From Rhizobiales bacterium 2SD (GTDB lineage: Bacteria > Pseudomonadota > Alphaproteobacteria > Rhizobiales > Beijerinckiaceae), in the NCBI GenBank assembly GCA_005502805.1, contig SCMY01000016.1:1-64000 (forward strand): a stretch of 64,000 nucleotides of DNA, written 5' to 3'. How positions within the stretch are numbered: position 1 is the stretch's first letter; every line of letters begins with the position of its first letter. The position numbers were made by a program, and so were the translations under genes. The notes beneath the pieces were generated by a model. The model was given only the letters and a program-made list of their open reading frames with translations, was not told the DNA's origin and ran no database searches. Shown here in pieces: positions 1 through 8,943 of this stretch.

Positions 1-113
1 AAGGCGTTCTGCCCCTGCGTGGCGACCGTCGCATCCGCCGCGGCGATCGTGCCGCCCGCCATTGCGTGCACGCCGATGGCGTTGATGTTCATGGTGTTGA
101 CCGAGCCGCCGGC
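1..113. repeat. Direct repeat copy A in autotransporter passenger
   Basis: Positions 1-113 are identical, as far as I can read, to 229-341. The offset of 228 nt equals 76 codons, so the repeat keeps the reading frame of the surface protein. The copy may extend left of the window. Confidence 0.85.
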
Positions 114-2855
114 GATCTGGACGGCGCCGGCATTTCCCGCCCGGACGCCGAAGGCGCCGGCGCCGGCAGTGGTGACGGCCGAACGCGTCAGGGTGATCGT
201 GCTGCCAGCATCCTGCGCAGAGGCGCCGAAGGCGTTCTGCCCCTGCGTGGCGACCGTCGCATCCGCCGCGGCGATCGTGCCGCCCGCCATTGCGTGCACG
301 CCGATGGCGTTGATGTTCATGGTGTTGACCGAGCCGCCGGCCAGGGTAATGCTGCTGCCGGCATCGGTCGCGCGGAGGCCGTCGGCGCCGCCAACCGTGG
401 CGGTATCGGCGCCATTGGTCTTGACGCTGCCGCCAGTGATCGAGGCCGTGCCGCCCTGGCTGACCCAGACGCCGACGGCGCCGTCGCCGTTGGTGGTGAT
501 CCTGTTGTTCTCGGCGAGCAGCCGGCTGCCAGTCCCGACCACATCCGCGCCATGAGACTCAAGGCCTCTCTGGGCGTCCGGGAACTGGAGAGCCGGAGGA
601 TTGCTGCCGGTCACCCGGTATCCGGTGGTGATCTCGCTGCCCGTCACGATGACCTGGGCGCCGCCGGTGACGCGAACGCCTGCACTGGAGGGGCCGGTTG
701 TGCGGTCTATGGTGTTGGTCAGGATGAGTGCGCTGCCCGTCCCGCTCGCCAGCGCGCCGGGGGAATTCCGTTGATAGGTGAAAACGCCGTAGCCGGAGAA
801 ATCGATCCTGCCCCCTGCGTCCGCCCATACAGCCGGGCTGTTCGCGCCATAGGTGGCAGAACTCGCCCCGTTGCTGACCCGGATGCTGCTGACGTCGCCT
901 CGGGCAATCATGCCCGGGGAATCGGCAATGACTGTGCCGCCGTAATAGTCGCCGGTCGCGATAGCGCCGCCGCTCATGACGATCGTTCCCCCGTCGATGG
1001 CGAACAACCCGGCGCCGTTGTTGCCGTAGAGGTTTACATAGCTGTTGTTCAGGACAAGGGCGCTGCCGCCGCCGGAGGCGACGCCAGCCAAGGCGTTGTC
1101 GCCGTAGCTGAACGTGTTCGAGTTGTTGAGGGTGATCGCGCCGTGCTCCGCGTAGGCAGCGCTGGCGCCCGCACCCAAGGTCGTGATGTCAGTGCGGGTC
1201 ATGACGATCGTCCCGCCGTCCGCATAGGCGCCATGAGCATTATCGAGCGCCGTGCTCACGTCGCTGTCGGTCAGTGTGACGCTGCTTCCGGCAGTCGCCC
1301 GGACACCAATGGCGTTGACGGCGGTGGTCTCGACCGTGGTGCCAGTCGCGGTGATGGTCGTGGCGGTAACGCCGCCATCGGCGAAGATGCCGATCCCATT
1401 GGCGCCCTGGGCGGTGACCGAGCCGCCGGTCAGGTCGACCGTCGCACTGTTGGCATAGACGCCATAGGTGGCGCCTGCGGCAGCTCCCGTCGTGGTGAGC
1501 ACCGCATTGGTGCCGACGGCGCTGGCGCCGGCCATAACCCGCAGCGCCGTACCGTCGGCGGTGACGGTGGCGTTGCCGCCGGAGCTGCCGTCCTGCAGCG
1601 TCACGCGCGTATTGGCGCCACTGGCATCGACGCCGATACCGCTGGCGTTGACGACCACGCCGCTGCCGGTGACCTGGCCGCCGCTGCGCACACGGATGCC
1701 GGTGGCGCCGTTGCTGGTGGTGATCGTCGTGTGGGTAGTGCCGTTATCCTGCAGCGTGGACACGCTGTTGGCACCGCTGGTGCTAACGCCAACGCCGGTT
1801 GTGCTGATGGCGACGCCACTGCCGATGAACCTGCCGCCCTGCGAGGTATCGACGTTACTGACGCCGGTGACCGCGGTGATCGAGCCGCCGGTCAGGTCCA
1901 CCTTGCCTGCCTGGACGATGACCAAGCCGGAATTCCCGGAGATGACCTCGGCATCGGTCCCGGTGACGCTGCCCCCGGTCGCGTAGATGCCGATCCTGCC
2001 GGCATTGATCACGGTATGGACGGGGTCCGAGGGATTGCGGGTATCGACGCCCAGGTTAATGGTGCCGCTGGTGATAGCCCCATAGAGACCCGCCTGGATG
2101 TTGACGCCATTGGCATTGATGGTGGTCCCTGAATTACCCCAGAGACCGTTGCTGCCAGAGCCGCTCACGGTGATGCTGCCGCCGGTCAGGTTGATCGTGC
2201 CGGCTGTCGCGAAGGCGCCCGCATTGGTATTGGAGCTCTGCCCGCTGGCCTGGAGGACGGCGTCGGTCGCGTTGATCACCGCGCTGCTGCCGCTGGTCTG
2301 CAGGGCGACGCCGGCGCCGCTGCCGGTGCCACTGGAGGTAGCGGTGATATGCGTCGCGCCGCCGGCACTGCTGCCGATGGTCAGAGTGCCGGATCGGACA
2401 TCCACACCGACCGCGTTTCCCGTCGCCGTGGACGTGATATTGGTGCCGCTTAGCCCACCGGTGCCGCTGAATTGCCTCAGGCCAGCCGCGCCATTTGCGG
2501 TGACCGAGCTGTCGGTGAGCAGGAGCGAGGCGGTGCCGTTGACTGTGACCGTCGTCACCCCACTCGGCGCCGTCAGGGTGACGCCCGTGCCGTCGTAGGA
2601 GGCGCTGTTGGAGACCGAGACAGCTCCCTGCGCGCCGGCGCCGTTCCGGGTGACATTGCTTTCGACGCAGGCGCCCGAACTCTGGTTGAGCGGACCCGTC
2701 GGGGCGCTCGCGCATTGCGCCAGCGCCTGCGCGGACGGCAGCAGCGCCATCATCGCGACGCCCAGGATGGCGCGATGGCTGCAAATGGAACTCAGCAATA
2801 CCTGCTTCAGGAGGCGGAGGGCGGAAACATCAGAGCCAGGAACAGCCATCGACAT
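1..2855 (-). CDS. Autotransporter-type repetitive surface protein, 3' part outside window
   Basis: The minus frame is open from about 2876 to the left edge, so only the N-terminal ~950 residues are visible. It begins with an extended signal peptide: about 30 polar residues, then LGVAMMALLPSAQALA with a likely cleavage after ALA. The rest is a low-complexity Gly/Ala/Ser/Thr/Asn passenger made of repeats of the type GGSVNTMNINAIGVHAMAGG, as in beta-helix autotransporter adhesins. ATG at 2855 has no good ribosome site. An in-frame TTG at 2876 has GGGAG 8 nt upstream, so translation may start there. The beta-barrel domain expected of a type V protein would lie outside the window, so export by that route is inference. 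Confidence 0.72.
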   Translation of the reverse strand, partial: MSMAVPGSDVSALRLLKQVLLSSICSHRAILGVAMMALLPSAQALAQCASAPTGPLNQSSGACVESNVTRNGAGAQGAVSVSNSASYDGTGVTLTAPSGVTTVTVNGTASLLLTDSSVTANGAAGLRQFSGTGGLSGTNITSTATGNAVGVDVRSGTLTIGSSAGGATHITATSSGTGSGAGVALQTSGSSAVINATDAVLQASGQSSNTNAGAFATAGTINLTGGSITVSGSGSNGLWGNSGTTINANGVNIQAGLYGAITSGTINLGVDTRNPSDPVHTVINAGRIGIYATGGSVTGTDAEVISGNSGLVIVQAGKVDLTGGSITAVTGVSNVDTSQGGRFIGSGVAISTTGVGVSTSGANSVSTLQDNGTTHTTITTSNGATGIRVRSGGQVTGSGVVVNASGIGVDASGANTRVTLQDGSSGGNATVTADGTALRVMAGASAVGTNAVLTTTGAAAGATYGVYANSATVDLTGGSVTAQGANGIGIFADGGVTATTITATGTTVETTAVNAIGVRATAGSSVTLTDSDVSTALDNAHGAYADGGTIVMTRTDITTLGAGASAAYAEHGAITLNNSNTFSYGDNALAGVASGGGSALVLNNSYVNLYGNNGAGLFAIDGGTIVMSGGAIATGDYYGGTVIADSPGMIARGDVSSIRVSNGASSATYGANSPAVWADAGGRIDFSGYGVFTYQRNSPGALASGTGSALILTNTIDRTTGPSSAGVRVTGGAQVIVTGSEITTGYRVTGSNPPALQFPDAQRGLESHGADVVGTGSRLLAENNRITTNGDGAVGVWVSQGGTASITGGSVKTNGADTATVGGADGLRATDAGSSITLAGGSVNTMNINAIGVHAMAGGTIAAADATVATQGQNAFGASAQDAGSTITLTRSAVTTAGAGAFGVRAGNAGAVQIAGGSVNTMNINAIGVHAMAGGTIAAADATVATQGQNA
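229..341. repeat. Direct repeat copy B in autotransporter passenger
   Basis: Second copy of the 113-nt in-frame direct repeat that starts at position 1. Near-perfect identity in a passenger otherwise made of diverged repeats suggests a recent duplication or gene conversion. Confidence 0.85.
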
Positions 2856-2970
2856 GTCCACAGTGTCAGCGCGCAATTGATGCACTCCCGTCTCGCGAAT
2901 CATCTCAAGTAAAAGATATCTTGCAAAATACTAACAAACAAGCATAGCAAGGCTTTTTCAGGTTGATAAC

Positions 2971-2985
2971 CGCTCGAATCGAGCG
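2971..2985. promoter_or_regulatory. 15-nt palindrome in intergenic region
   Basis: CGCTCGA-A-TCGAGCG is a perfect 7-bp inverted repeat around one central base, in the 235-bp gap upstream of the autotransporter gene. The one-base centre is too tight for a terminator loop, so a dimeric-protein operator is more likely. The gap is also AT-richer than its surroundings. No gene is seen in it. Confidence 0.3.
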
Positions 2986-3111
2986 ATTTTATTTCAATGT
3001 TGATACTCTTATTGCACGAGCTTTGCGCTTCGACATCGTCGTCCAGCGCATACCGCCTCTCCCGCAAAGAAGTGGCGGATGCTCGCCATGGAGCGCCCGC
3101 CGCTCGCTCAC

Positions 3112-3885
3112 TTACTTGGTCGTGTAGCCGCCGTTGACGAGAATGGTCTGCCCGGTCATCCACCAGCCATCCGAGACCAGAAAGCGGATGAAGGGAACGA
3201 TGTCATCGATGTCGGTGAGACCGGTCTTGGTGAATTTCGACAGAGCTGCCGCCGCCTTGTGATAGGCTTGGGCATCGGCGCTTTCGGCAGGGTAGAAGAA
3301 GGATGTGTCCATCGGGCCCGGGCCGATCGCCGTCACCGAGATGCCGCGCTCGCCGAACTCCTTCGACGCTGCCCGCGTGAAATGCTCGACCGGCGCCTTC
3401 GTGCCGGCATAGGCGGCATAGAAGGGCGTGTAGGCGCCCAGCAGCGAGGTTACGAGCGTACAGATCTTGCCGTTGTCGTTGACGTGCTTTCCCGCTTCCT
3501 TGAGAAAGAAGAAGGCGGACTTCGAGTTCACCGCAGTCATTTCGTCGTATTCGGCTTCGGTGATCTCGACAAAGGGCTTCTTCAGGACCTTGCCGACCGT
3601 GTTGATGGCGATATCCGGCTTGCCGATGGCAGCCACGGTGTCTGCGAAGAGCTTCTCGACCGCGCCGGCCGTGGTCAGATCGGACTGAAGGGCGATGGCC
3701 GTCGCACCAGCGGCCCTGATGGCTGCAATCGTCTCATCCGCGGCGGGCTTGGTCGCGCTGGTGTTGTAGTGGATGGCAACGGCCTTTGCACCATGCTGTG
3801 CAAGGTCACGAGCGAGCAGTCCGCCGAGATTCTTCGCGCCACCGGCAACGAGTACCGTCTTACCCTTGATTCCGTGATCGAGCAT
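3112..3885 (-). CDS. Short-chain dehydrogenase/reductase (SDR)
   Basis: 257 residues, the normal length for a classical SDR oxidoreductase using NAD(P)(H). Visible motifs are the nucleotide-binding AGGAKNLGG near the N-terminus, an INTVG segment in the place of the NAG motif, and the catalytic Ser and YxxxK in TSLLGAYTPFYAAYAGTK. The C-terminus has VSDGWWMTGQTILVNGGY, typical of the family. The frame is open further upstream, but the ATG at 3885 follows GGAG at 7 nt and begins right at the Rossmann strand. The substrate cannot be told. It lies downstream of the TPR gene on the same strand with a 171-bp gap. Confidence 0.85.
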   Translation of the reverse strand: MLDHGIKGKTVLVAGGAKNLGGLLARDLAQHGAKAVAIHYNTSATKPAADETIAAIRAAGATAIALQSDLTTAGAVEKLFADTVAAIGKPDIAINTVGKVLKKPFVEITEAEYDEMTAVNSKSAFFFLKEAGKHVNDNGKICTLVTSLLGAYTPFYAAYAGTKAPVEHFTRAASKEFGERGISVTAIGPGPMDTSFFYPAESADAQAYHKAAAALSKFTKTGLTDIDDIVPFIRFLVSDGWWMTGQTILVNGGYTTK

Positions 3886-4056
3886 GCTTCGTCTCCGCCG
3901 GTCGCAGCAGCCAATACGCGACCGTCGGCGAAACTGATCATGTTTTAGACACGTGACCAGAGCAGCGACAGTATGTGCTCCTGTCCCATCTTGACGAGGC
4001 ACACATTTTGAAGACTAGTGACAGGTTGCTCAGAGAATGGCGATTATCCGGCCGCT

Positions 4057-5706
4057 TCAAGAGTCGATGCGCGTATCGGTGACCGCGAACCCGGCCTTTT
4101 CCAGGCCCTCAACGATATGAGCGATGTAATCTTCCTGGAACTTTCGCCCGCGCCAGTCAAAATAGAATTCCGTGGCGTAGTTGGGCCTCAAATGCCGCAG
4201 GATTTTAAGATGCGTCTCTGCTTTGGCTGTGGCTCCGAGCTGTCCGCAGATGGCAGCCAGTAAGACATGCATGAAATAGTATCTCTCATCGATGCTGAGA
4301 TTCGAGGCCATCCGCAAAGCGCCCTCGTAATCGCGCTGGCGATATAGCTCCAGGATCGGGACACCGTAGGACATCGCCGGATGATAGTGCTCGCGTGCGT
4401 TGGCGCGGCGCACAAGTTCGGCGCCCTCTTCATAGCGACCCATGACGTAGAGGCGATTGCCCAGCGTCAATTGGTGCTCTCCGGAGCCCGGGTTCAGGGC
4501 GATGGCCCGCCGCCCGGCCTTTTCGAATTCCTCAAACTTCGCCATGGCGAACAGCACCGTCGAGCGCATGCTGTGGGCCAAAGCCGAATGCGGTGCGAGG
4601 CGGATGGCTTCATCGGCCATGCCGAGGGCTTCCTGCAGGATCCTGCCACTCTCAGCCGGCTGGGCGTAGAGACCCCGAATCTCGTTCATCTGGATATAGG
4701 ACAGCATCGCCCAGGCGTCCGAATAATGCGGCTCCTCCCTGACCGCCGCCTCGAGGCACTTCCGGATATCTTTCTGCTCGGCATCGTCGAGGCTCGACAG
4801 GTAAGCGACGGCGTGCACGACGCAGCTATAGGCGTCCTGATGCTTGTTCGGATGAAGTTTGCGCTCACTGACATTGATGATTCCCCAGCGCTGACCGATC
4901 GCCCTCGCAACGGCTTCACCGACGGCTTTCTCCACCGCCATCATCGAGGAAGCCCCGGTGGCTTCGATTTCCTCACGGGACGCCAGAACAAGGCCCGACC
5001 GGTGGTCGCTCAGTATCCATTGGCATCGCAGCGTTTGCTCCTCGACATCGGCCGCAATGTCGAGGACATAGATGCTGCCCGCCCCGCTGGGCCGCAACGA
5101 GGCTACGAGCTCCTGAAGCGGTTTGCGAGGTTCGAGGCCGGCTATGCGCAGGCCATGATAGGGGACGAGAGCCGCAATCACCGAGCGGATCAGGCGCGGC
5201 GATGCTTCGCCCAGCTCCTTGCCGGCCGCCGGCCTCACCACAATGATCGGGATCTTGTGCTCGGGGCCTTGCCTGCCTTCTTCCGGCCGCGCTCGCGCGG
5301 GCATCGGCTGAAGCCCAGCCCGGACAAGTACCTCGTCGCAGCCCGAAGTCTCGATCGCCTTCGCCTGACGACGCTCGAAACGCGGTACATATCCACCGAT
5401 GGGCAGGTGAATCGCCACACTCTCCGCTGCGCCGTCAACCGCGTAATATAGGGCCAGTGCCGAGCGCAGTCGGGTTGCCTCATTGCGGACGACGGCATCC
5501 TTGGCAGGGTCGAAATCGACGCCTCTGCCGAAGACGTCGATCGCAATTGTGTAGGCCTTCACCTGGACGCTTTGTCCCGCGATGGTCTTTTCGACGACAT
5601 ACCGCAGGAAGCGCCTGCCCCGTTCGGAAATGCGAGCTCTTGGCGCATTCAACAGGCTCTCTAGCGCCGCTTCTATTTCCCTCTCTTCGACGCCGTCGAT
5701 AGGCAT
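4057..5706 (-). CDS. TPR protein with N-terminal DNA-binding-like domain
   Basis: 549 residues. The N-terminal ~110 residues (segments such as RRFLRYVVEKTIAGQ, VVRNEATRLRSAL and a GGYVPRFE end) resemble the region that precedes cyclase or TPR modules in many rhizobial regulators. The C-terminal half carries tetratricopeptide-type helices around ALGMADEAIRLAPHSALAHSM and AGRRAIALNPGSGEHQLTLGNRLY. No cyclase catalytic domain is present. A sensory or scaffold role is inference. The start at 5706 is chosen because conserved-looking sequence begins there; the ribosome site is weak. Confidence 0.65.
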   Translation of the reverse strand: MPIDGVEEREIEAALESLLNAPRARISERGRRFLRYVVEKTIAGQSVQVKAYTIAIDVFGRGVDFDPAKDAVVRNEATRLRSALALYYAVDGAAESVAIHLPIGGYVPRFERRQAKAIETSGCDEVLVRAGLQPMPARARPEEGRQGPEHKIPIIVVRPAAGKELGEASPRLIRSVIAALVPYHGLRIAGLEPRKPLQELVASLRPSGAGSIYVLDIAADVEEQTLRCQWILSDHRSGLVLASREEIEATGASSMMAVEKAVGEAVARAIGQRWGIINVSERKLHPNKHQDAYSCVVHAVAYLSSLDDAEQKDIRKCLEAAVREEPHYSDAWAMLSYIQMNEIRGLYAQPAESGRILQEALGMADEAIRLAPHSALAHSMRSTVLFAMAKFEEFEKAGRRAIALNPGSGEHQLTLGNRLYVMGRYEEGAELVRRANAREHYHPAMSYGVPILELYRQRDYEGALRMASNLSIDERYYFMHVLLAAICGQLGATAKAETHLKILRHLRPNYATEFYFDWRGRKFQEDYIAHIVEGLEKAGFAVTDTRIDS

Positions 5707-6121
5707 ATCGCTACTGGTCCACACTCCTGAGCGCTCCACGCACGCGGAGCCAACGACGCCTGGCACGGTTTCTTGGCCGGCCCCAAGCTTTGCTTCACTG
5801 CAGCATAACGTTCCAGTTCTACAATTGTCTGCTGCCGAATAGCCCAACTAATGCGCTCGCCGTTCCCGCTTCGCGCGGGTCCAGCTTGATCGCACCTGAC
5901 CAGCCTTATGTCGAGACCGGGCCAATTCGCACGCGGGCTGAACATCTGCGATGGGACGTCCCGGCTTGGCCCATTGCGGACATCGGCAAGGTCCGCTTTT
6001 GGGCAAACCGAAGCAGAGAATGGATGACGGCAACTTCGCCACAAGGATGGGCTTTCACGCCGTTTTCTGGGCGAAAGCAGCTCCAACTGCACCGCTGGTG
6101 AGGCCACGACCTAAGCCGGGT
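5707..6121. other. Intergenic region, 415 bp, no gene recognised
   Basis: This lies between the start of the TPR gene and the end of the cupin gene. Open frames here have compositions unlike real proteins and no ribosome sites. I see no clear promoter or terminator. Confidence 0.4.
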
Positions 6122-6637
6122 TTAGAGCCCGTCGCTCCAGTATTCCAGCATCGGTCCATCTTTGCCGAACACCGGATCGGCCGCGGGCCTGGCGAGTCTG
6201 GCGATTGCGGCCCGGATCGCCGCGGTTGGCGCATCGCGGAGAATGTCACCATTCTGCCCTGGCGGATACGCTCCGACGACAACGAGGTCGCGACCGGCGC
6301 TGAGCCGGCGGTGGCCGGTGCCGGCCGGAAGGAGCAGAACGTCTCCAGCCGAGACACTGAGTTCACGACCACCTTCACCGCCCAGAACCAGGTCGGCAGA
6401 GCCTTTGGCGAAGCCGAGCACCTCGTGGCCTTGCGAGTGGTAATGGTGGAAGTCGTAGATGCCGTTGCGCCAGGCTGGCGGCCAGCCATTCTCCTTGAAC
6501 CGCTGCTCCATCGCGCCGACCAGGTCGTCCTGATTGGCCGGGAAGGCCTTCCCGTAGACGAGCACGGGAAAGCGGGTGTTGTTTGGCACCGGGCCGCGCT
6601 CGTCGAAAGCGAGGATCAGGATGGTCGGCGTTGCCAT
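6122..6637 (-). CDS. Cupin domain protein (YjlB-like)
   Basis: 171 residues forming a single cupin barrel. The metal-site pattern is visible as FHHYHSQGHEVLGF and later GDVLLLPAGTGH, which gives the His/Glu and His ligands of the two cupin motifs. Length and order fit the YjlB/COG4297 group, whose function is unknown. It is the last gene of a leftward run (24-residue peptide, membrane protein, 75-residue protein, cupin) with gaps of 9-20 nt, so it is probably one stress operon. Confidence 0.78.
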   Translation of the reverse strand: MATPTILILAFDERGPVPNNTRFPVLVYGKAFPANQDDLVGAMEQRFKENGWPPAWRNGIYDFHHYHSQGHEVLGFAKGSADLVLGGEGGRELSVSAGDVLLLPAGTGHRRLSAGRDLVVVGAYPPGQNGDILRDAPTAAIRAAIARLARPAADPVFGKDGPMLEYWSDGL

Positions 6638-6648
6638 CCGGCTTGCTC

Positions 6649-6876
6649 TCAGCCCGAGCGAGGGCCGGCTGGGTCGCGATCGCGCCCGTGACCGTTGCCA
6701 GGCGTCGCATCGCCGTTGCCCGACAGGACGACGGGATTTGCGCTCGTCAACCCGCGGGGATTGGGCTCGGCCTGCGACGGCGCAAACTGCCCCTGCGCAT
6801 CCTGCTTTGCCGACTTGCGCGATTTGACCTCAGCTTCCTGTTCGGGGCTGAGCGGATTGCCGTGTCCGTCCCGCAT
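6649..6876 (-). CDS. Small hydrophilic protein, unknown function
   Basis: 75 residues, rich in Gly, Pro, Asn and Asp, with no membrane segment or cysteine; probably disordered. The ATG at 6876 has a perfect AGGAGG 6 nt upstream, which supports expression and decides the start over the longer frame. It sits 11 nt before the cupin gene and 20 nt after the membrane-protein gene. No family is recognised. Confidence 0.55.
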   Translation of the reverse strand: MRDGHGNPLSPEQEAEVKSRKSAKQDAQGQFAPSQAEPNPRGLTSANPVVLSGNGDATPGNGHGRDRDPAGPRSG

Positions 6877-6896
6877 GATGAACCTCCTGTTTTTGC

Positions 6897-7778
6897 TCAA
6901 CGCGGCCCCAGCAGGGCTGTCAGATCGAGTTCTTCGTCACGGTGCTTGCCGCCGAGCTGGGCAGCCATCCACGAAGCTGCGGCGCCCACGAGCAGGGCTG
7001 CAGCGGTCAGGAAGGCTGAAAGCACACCGACCTTGCGAGCCCGTTCAGCCGCCTGCTTCGCAGTCTCCTTCGCCTGATTGAGCCGGGCGAAGGCATCGTC
7101 GATCCGCTTCTCCGCCTCCGGCTGGGCGATGTTCATCCGTGCAGCCATCCGGCTCGCGATATAGGAGCGATCGGCTTGGTCGAGCTGACCGTTCGCCACG
7201 CTGCGCAACAGGATGCGCAAGGCCTCGTCGCGTTCGGCCTGGGTCACGGGCTCGGTCCCGGTCGCCCGCGTCAGAGTGTCGACGGCTGTGGCCATGGGAT
7301 CGGGCTGCTGGCTGAGAGCGGCACTCGCGGCTGTGGTGGCGCTCGCCACTCCGGTGGCTGCCGTCCTGGCTAGGCTGACAGCAGAGGACGCCGCCAGAGC
7401 CGCGACCAGCAGCGCTCCCACTGCCCAGACGATCAAGCCGTGAGCGCCATCCCGGACATGACGCTCATGCTGGCTGGCGTCGGCGGCCGGGCGCCGCATC
7501 CTGCCTGCCAGGTAGCCACCGGCGGCGGAGGCCGTGACGGTCACCCACAGGACCCAGAGCGCGCCGGCGATCGCCAAAGCGGCGATCCCGGTCGAGCGCG
7601 ACGGCTCGACCGAGACGAGGGAAAGGCCGATCGCAGAGCCGAAGGTCGTCAGCAGCGTGGAGATGGCGGCTGACAGTGCTGTGCCGCCGAAGATTGCGCT
7701 CCATTCGAGATAGGAGCCGGAACGCGACGCAGGCGGGGCCGGAGCAACGACGACGACATCTGTGCTTTCGCCTGGCAT
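6897..7778 (-). CDS. Membrane protein, unknown function
   Basis: 293 residues. Hydrophobic segments lie near residues 25-55, 65-90 and 115-140, and one close to the C-terminus (VGVLSAFLTAAALLVGAAASWMAAQL). Between them is a charged helical region, EALRILLRSVANGQLDQADRSYIASRMAARMN. The pattern fits rhizobial inner-membrane proteins of unknown role in stress operons. It is preceded by the 24-residue membrane peptide with a 9-nt gap and probably shares its promoter. Confidence 0.7.
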   Translation of the reverse strand: MPGESTDVVVVAPAPPASRSGSYLEWSAIFGGTALSAAISTLLTTFGSAIGLSLVSVEPSRSTGIAALAIAGALWVLWVTVTASAAGGYLAGRMRRPAADASQHERHVRDGAHGLIVWAVGALLVAALAASSAVSLARTAATGVASATTAASAALSQQPDPMATAVDTLTRATGTEPVTQAERDEALRILLRSVANGQLDQADRSYIASRMAARMNIAQPEAEKRIDDAFARLNQAKETAKQAAERARKVGVLSAFLTAAALLVGAAASWMAAQLGGKHRDEELDLTALLGPR

Positions 7779-7787
7779 GGCACGCTC

Positions 7788-7862
7788 CTATCGCAGGCCG
7801 AAGAAGGAGAGGATCGCCATGACCACGACCACGAGGCCGACGAGATAGATGATGTCGTCCAT
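7788..7862 (-). CDS. 24-residue single-span membrane peptide
   Basis: The whole peptide is MDDIIYLVGLVVVVMAILSF plus FGLR, so almost all of it is one transmembrane helix. The ATG at 7862 has GGGAG 7 nt upstream, and a candidate sigma-EcfG promoter lies 40 nt further up. Similar tiny peptides are common in Alphaproteobacteria. It may be a membrane-stress or regulatory peptide, but no function can be assigned. It is the first gene of the leftward stress operon. Confidence 0.6.
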   Translation of the reverse strand: MDDIIYLVGLVVVVMAILSFFGLR

Positions 7863-7902
7863 GGTTGTTCTCCCGGTGGTGCTCTTGGCGGACTGCCCGG
7901 AG

Positions 7903-7927
7903 AACTGCCTGAAGCTCGGCCGGTTCC
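7903..7927 (-). promoter_or_regulatory. Candidate sigma-EcfG promoter
   Basis: On the minus strand GGAACC is followed by a 16-nt spacer and GTT, which matches the alphaproteobacterial general-stress sigma consensus (GGAAC-N16/17-GTT). It lies 40 nt upstream of the 24-residue peptide gene that heads the leftward operon. Confidence 0.55.
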
Positions 7928-7961
7928 GTTTGCTGCGAAACCAGAACGGGTAGCGGAGGCC

Positions 7962-7981
7962 TCGGTACGCCTGCGTACCGA
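7962..7981. promoter_or_regulatory. Inverted repeat between divergent stress operons
   Basis: TCGGTACGC-CT-GCGTACCGA is a 9-bp perfect inverted repeat with a 2-nt centre. It sits between the leftward and rightward stress gene sets, so it could be an operator for both. On the plus strand a weaker EcfG-like pair (GAAACC-N17-GTT) follows directly. Confidence 0.35.
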
Positions 7982-8067
7982 AACCTGCTCCGACGCAGGG
8001 ACGTTGAGTTGGCATTGGCTAGCAGAGGTCCGGCGCATCACGCCGGCCGTTTGCCGAGGAGGGCCTG

Positions 8068-8367
8068 ATGCGACCAACAATCCTGACACTGGTTTTTTGC
8101 ACGGCTTTGTCTGCTGGCGCCGCAGCGCAGACCTCCACGACCTCCCCGGCCCCGCCGCCAGGCGCGCCGGCGGATAAGAACGCACCGCTGCCGGGGGCGA
8201 ACAGCTTCACCGAAGGGCAGGCGAAGAGCCGCCTCGAGGCGAACGGCTATTCCAAAATCACCGGCCTCAAGAAGGACGACAACGGCGTCTGGCGCGGCAC
8301 CGCCACGCATTCGGGGGCGCAGGTCAACGTGACCGTCGACTACCGCGGCAACATCACGCGCAACTGA
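8068..8367 (+). CDS. Periplasmic PepSY-like small protein
   Basis: 99 residues. A clear signal peptide (TILTLVFCTALSAGAAAQ) is followed by a Pro-rich linker. Then comes a compact domain, AKSRLEANGYSKITGLKKDD then WRGTATHSGAQVNVTVDYRG, which has the helix-sheet layout of PepSY-type domains. Probably periplasmic. It is the first gene of a rightward run with gaps of 29, 10 and 26 nt to the next three genes. Confidence 0.7.
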   Translation: MRPTILTLVFCTALSAGAAAQTSTTSPAPPPGAPADKNAPLPGANSFTEGQAKSRLEANGYSKITGLKKDDNGVWRGTATHSGAQVNVTVDYRGNITRN

Positions 8368-8396
8368 CTTAGGCCCTCGATCGAAAGGCAAAAGAC

Positions 8397-8933
8397 ATGA
8401 CACGTACGATCACACGCTCCTACGAGGACTATGACACGGCCCGCAGAGTGGTGGGTGAGCTCGAGGCCGCCGGGGTTGCAAGCGCCGATATCAGCCTGGT
8501 CGGCCGTCACAGGGACGTCGACAACAGCAATGCCGGCGAAGGTGCCGGCGTCGGCGCGGCTCTCGGCGGGGCGGCCGGTCTGCTCGCCGGACTCGGCCTG
8601 GTCGCCATTCCGGGGATCGGCCCGGTCGTGGCCGCCGGCTGGATCGCCTCGACGCTTGCCGGTGCCGCTGCTGGCGGCGTGGCAGGCGGCGTGGTCGGCG
8701 CGCTGACGAGCGCCGGCGAGGATCCGGAAAACGCCAATTACTATGCGGAATCGGTCCGGCGCGGCGCTTCGCTGGTTTCCGTGCGCGCCGCCGACGAGCA
8801 GGCGGCGATGGTCGAGGCGATCATGGACGGTGCGACGCCGATCGATCGCGACAGCCGCCTTGCCGAATATCGCGAGGCCGGCTGGAGCCGCTTCGACGAC
8901 ACGGCTGCCCCCTATCGCTCCGGCTATATGTGA
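8397..8933 (+). CDS. General stress protein, YflT/GSP17M-like
   Basis: 178 residues. The N-terminus (TRTITRSYEDYDTARRVVGELEAAG, ISLVGRH) is the fold seen in heat-induced YflT-type proteins. The middle is a long Gly/Ala-rich stretch (AALGGAAGLLAGLGLVAIPG and AGGVAGGVVGAL) that may insert in membranes. A second alpha-beta element follows (AESVRRGASLVSVRAADEQ). It is paralogous to the gene at 9291. Cellular role unknown; stress association is inferred from family and context. Confidence 0.75.
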   Translation: MTRTITRSYEDYDTARRVVGELEAAGVASADISLVGRHRDVDNSNAGEGAGVGAALGGAAGLLAGLGLVAIPGIGPVVAAGWIASTLAGAAAGGVAGGVVGALTSAGEDPENANYYAESVRRGASLVSVRAADEQAAMVEAIMDGATPIDRDSRLAEYREAGWSRFDDTAAPYRSGYM

Positions 8934-8943
8934 GGAGATTGCG

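Noticed and set aside
1..341. Regular repeats as a possible CRISPR array
   Set aside because: Only two long copies in coding frame, no short repeats with unique spacers and no cas genes.
66..2132. 688-codon open frame on the plus strand
   Set aside because: It mirrors the repetitive minus-strand passenger. Its product is Arg/Gly/Asp-rich with no fold signs, while the minus strand has a signal peptide and typical beta-helix repeats.
4381..5451. 356-codon open frame on the plus strand
   Set aside because: Antisense to the TPR gene; no ribosome site or domain.
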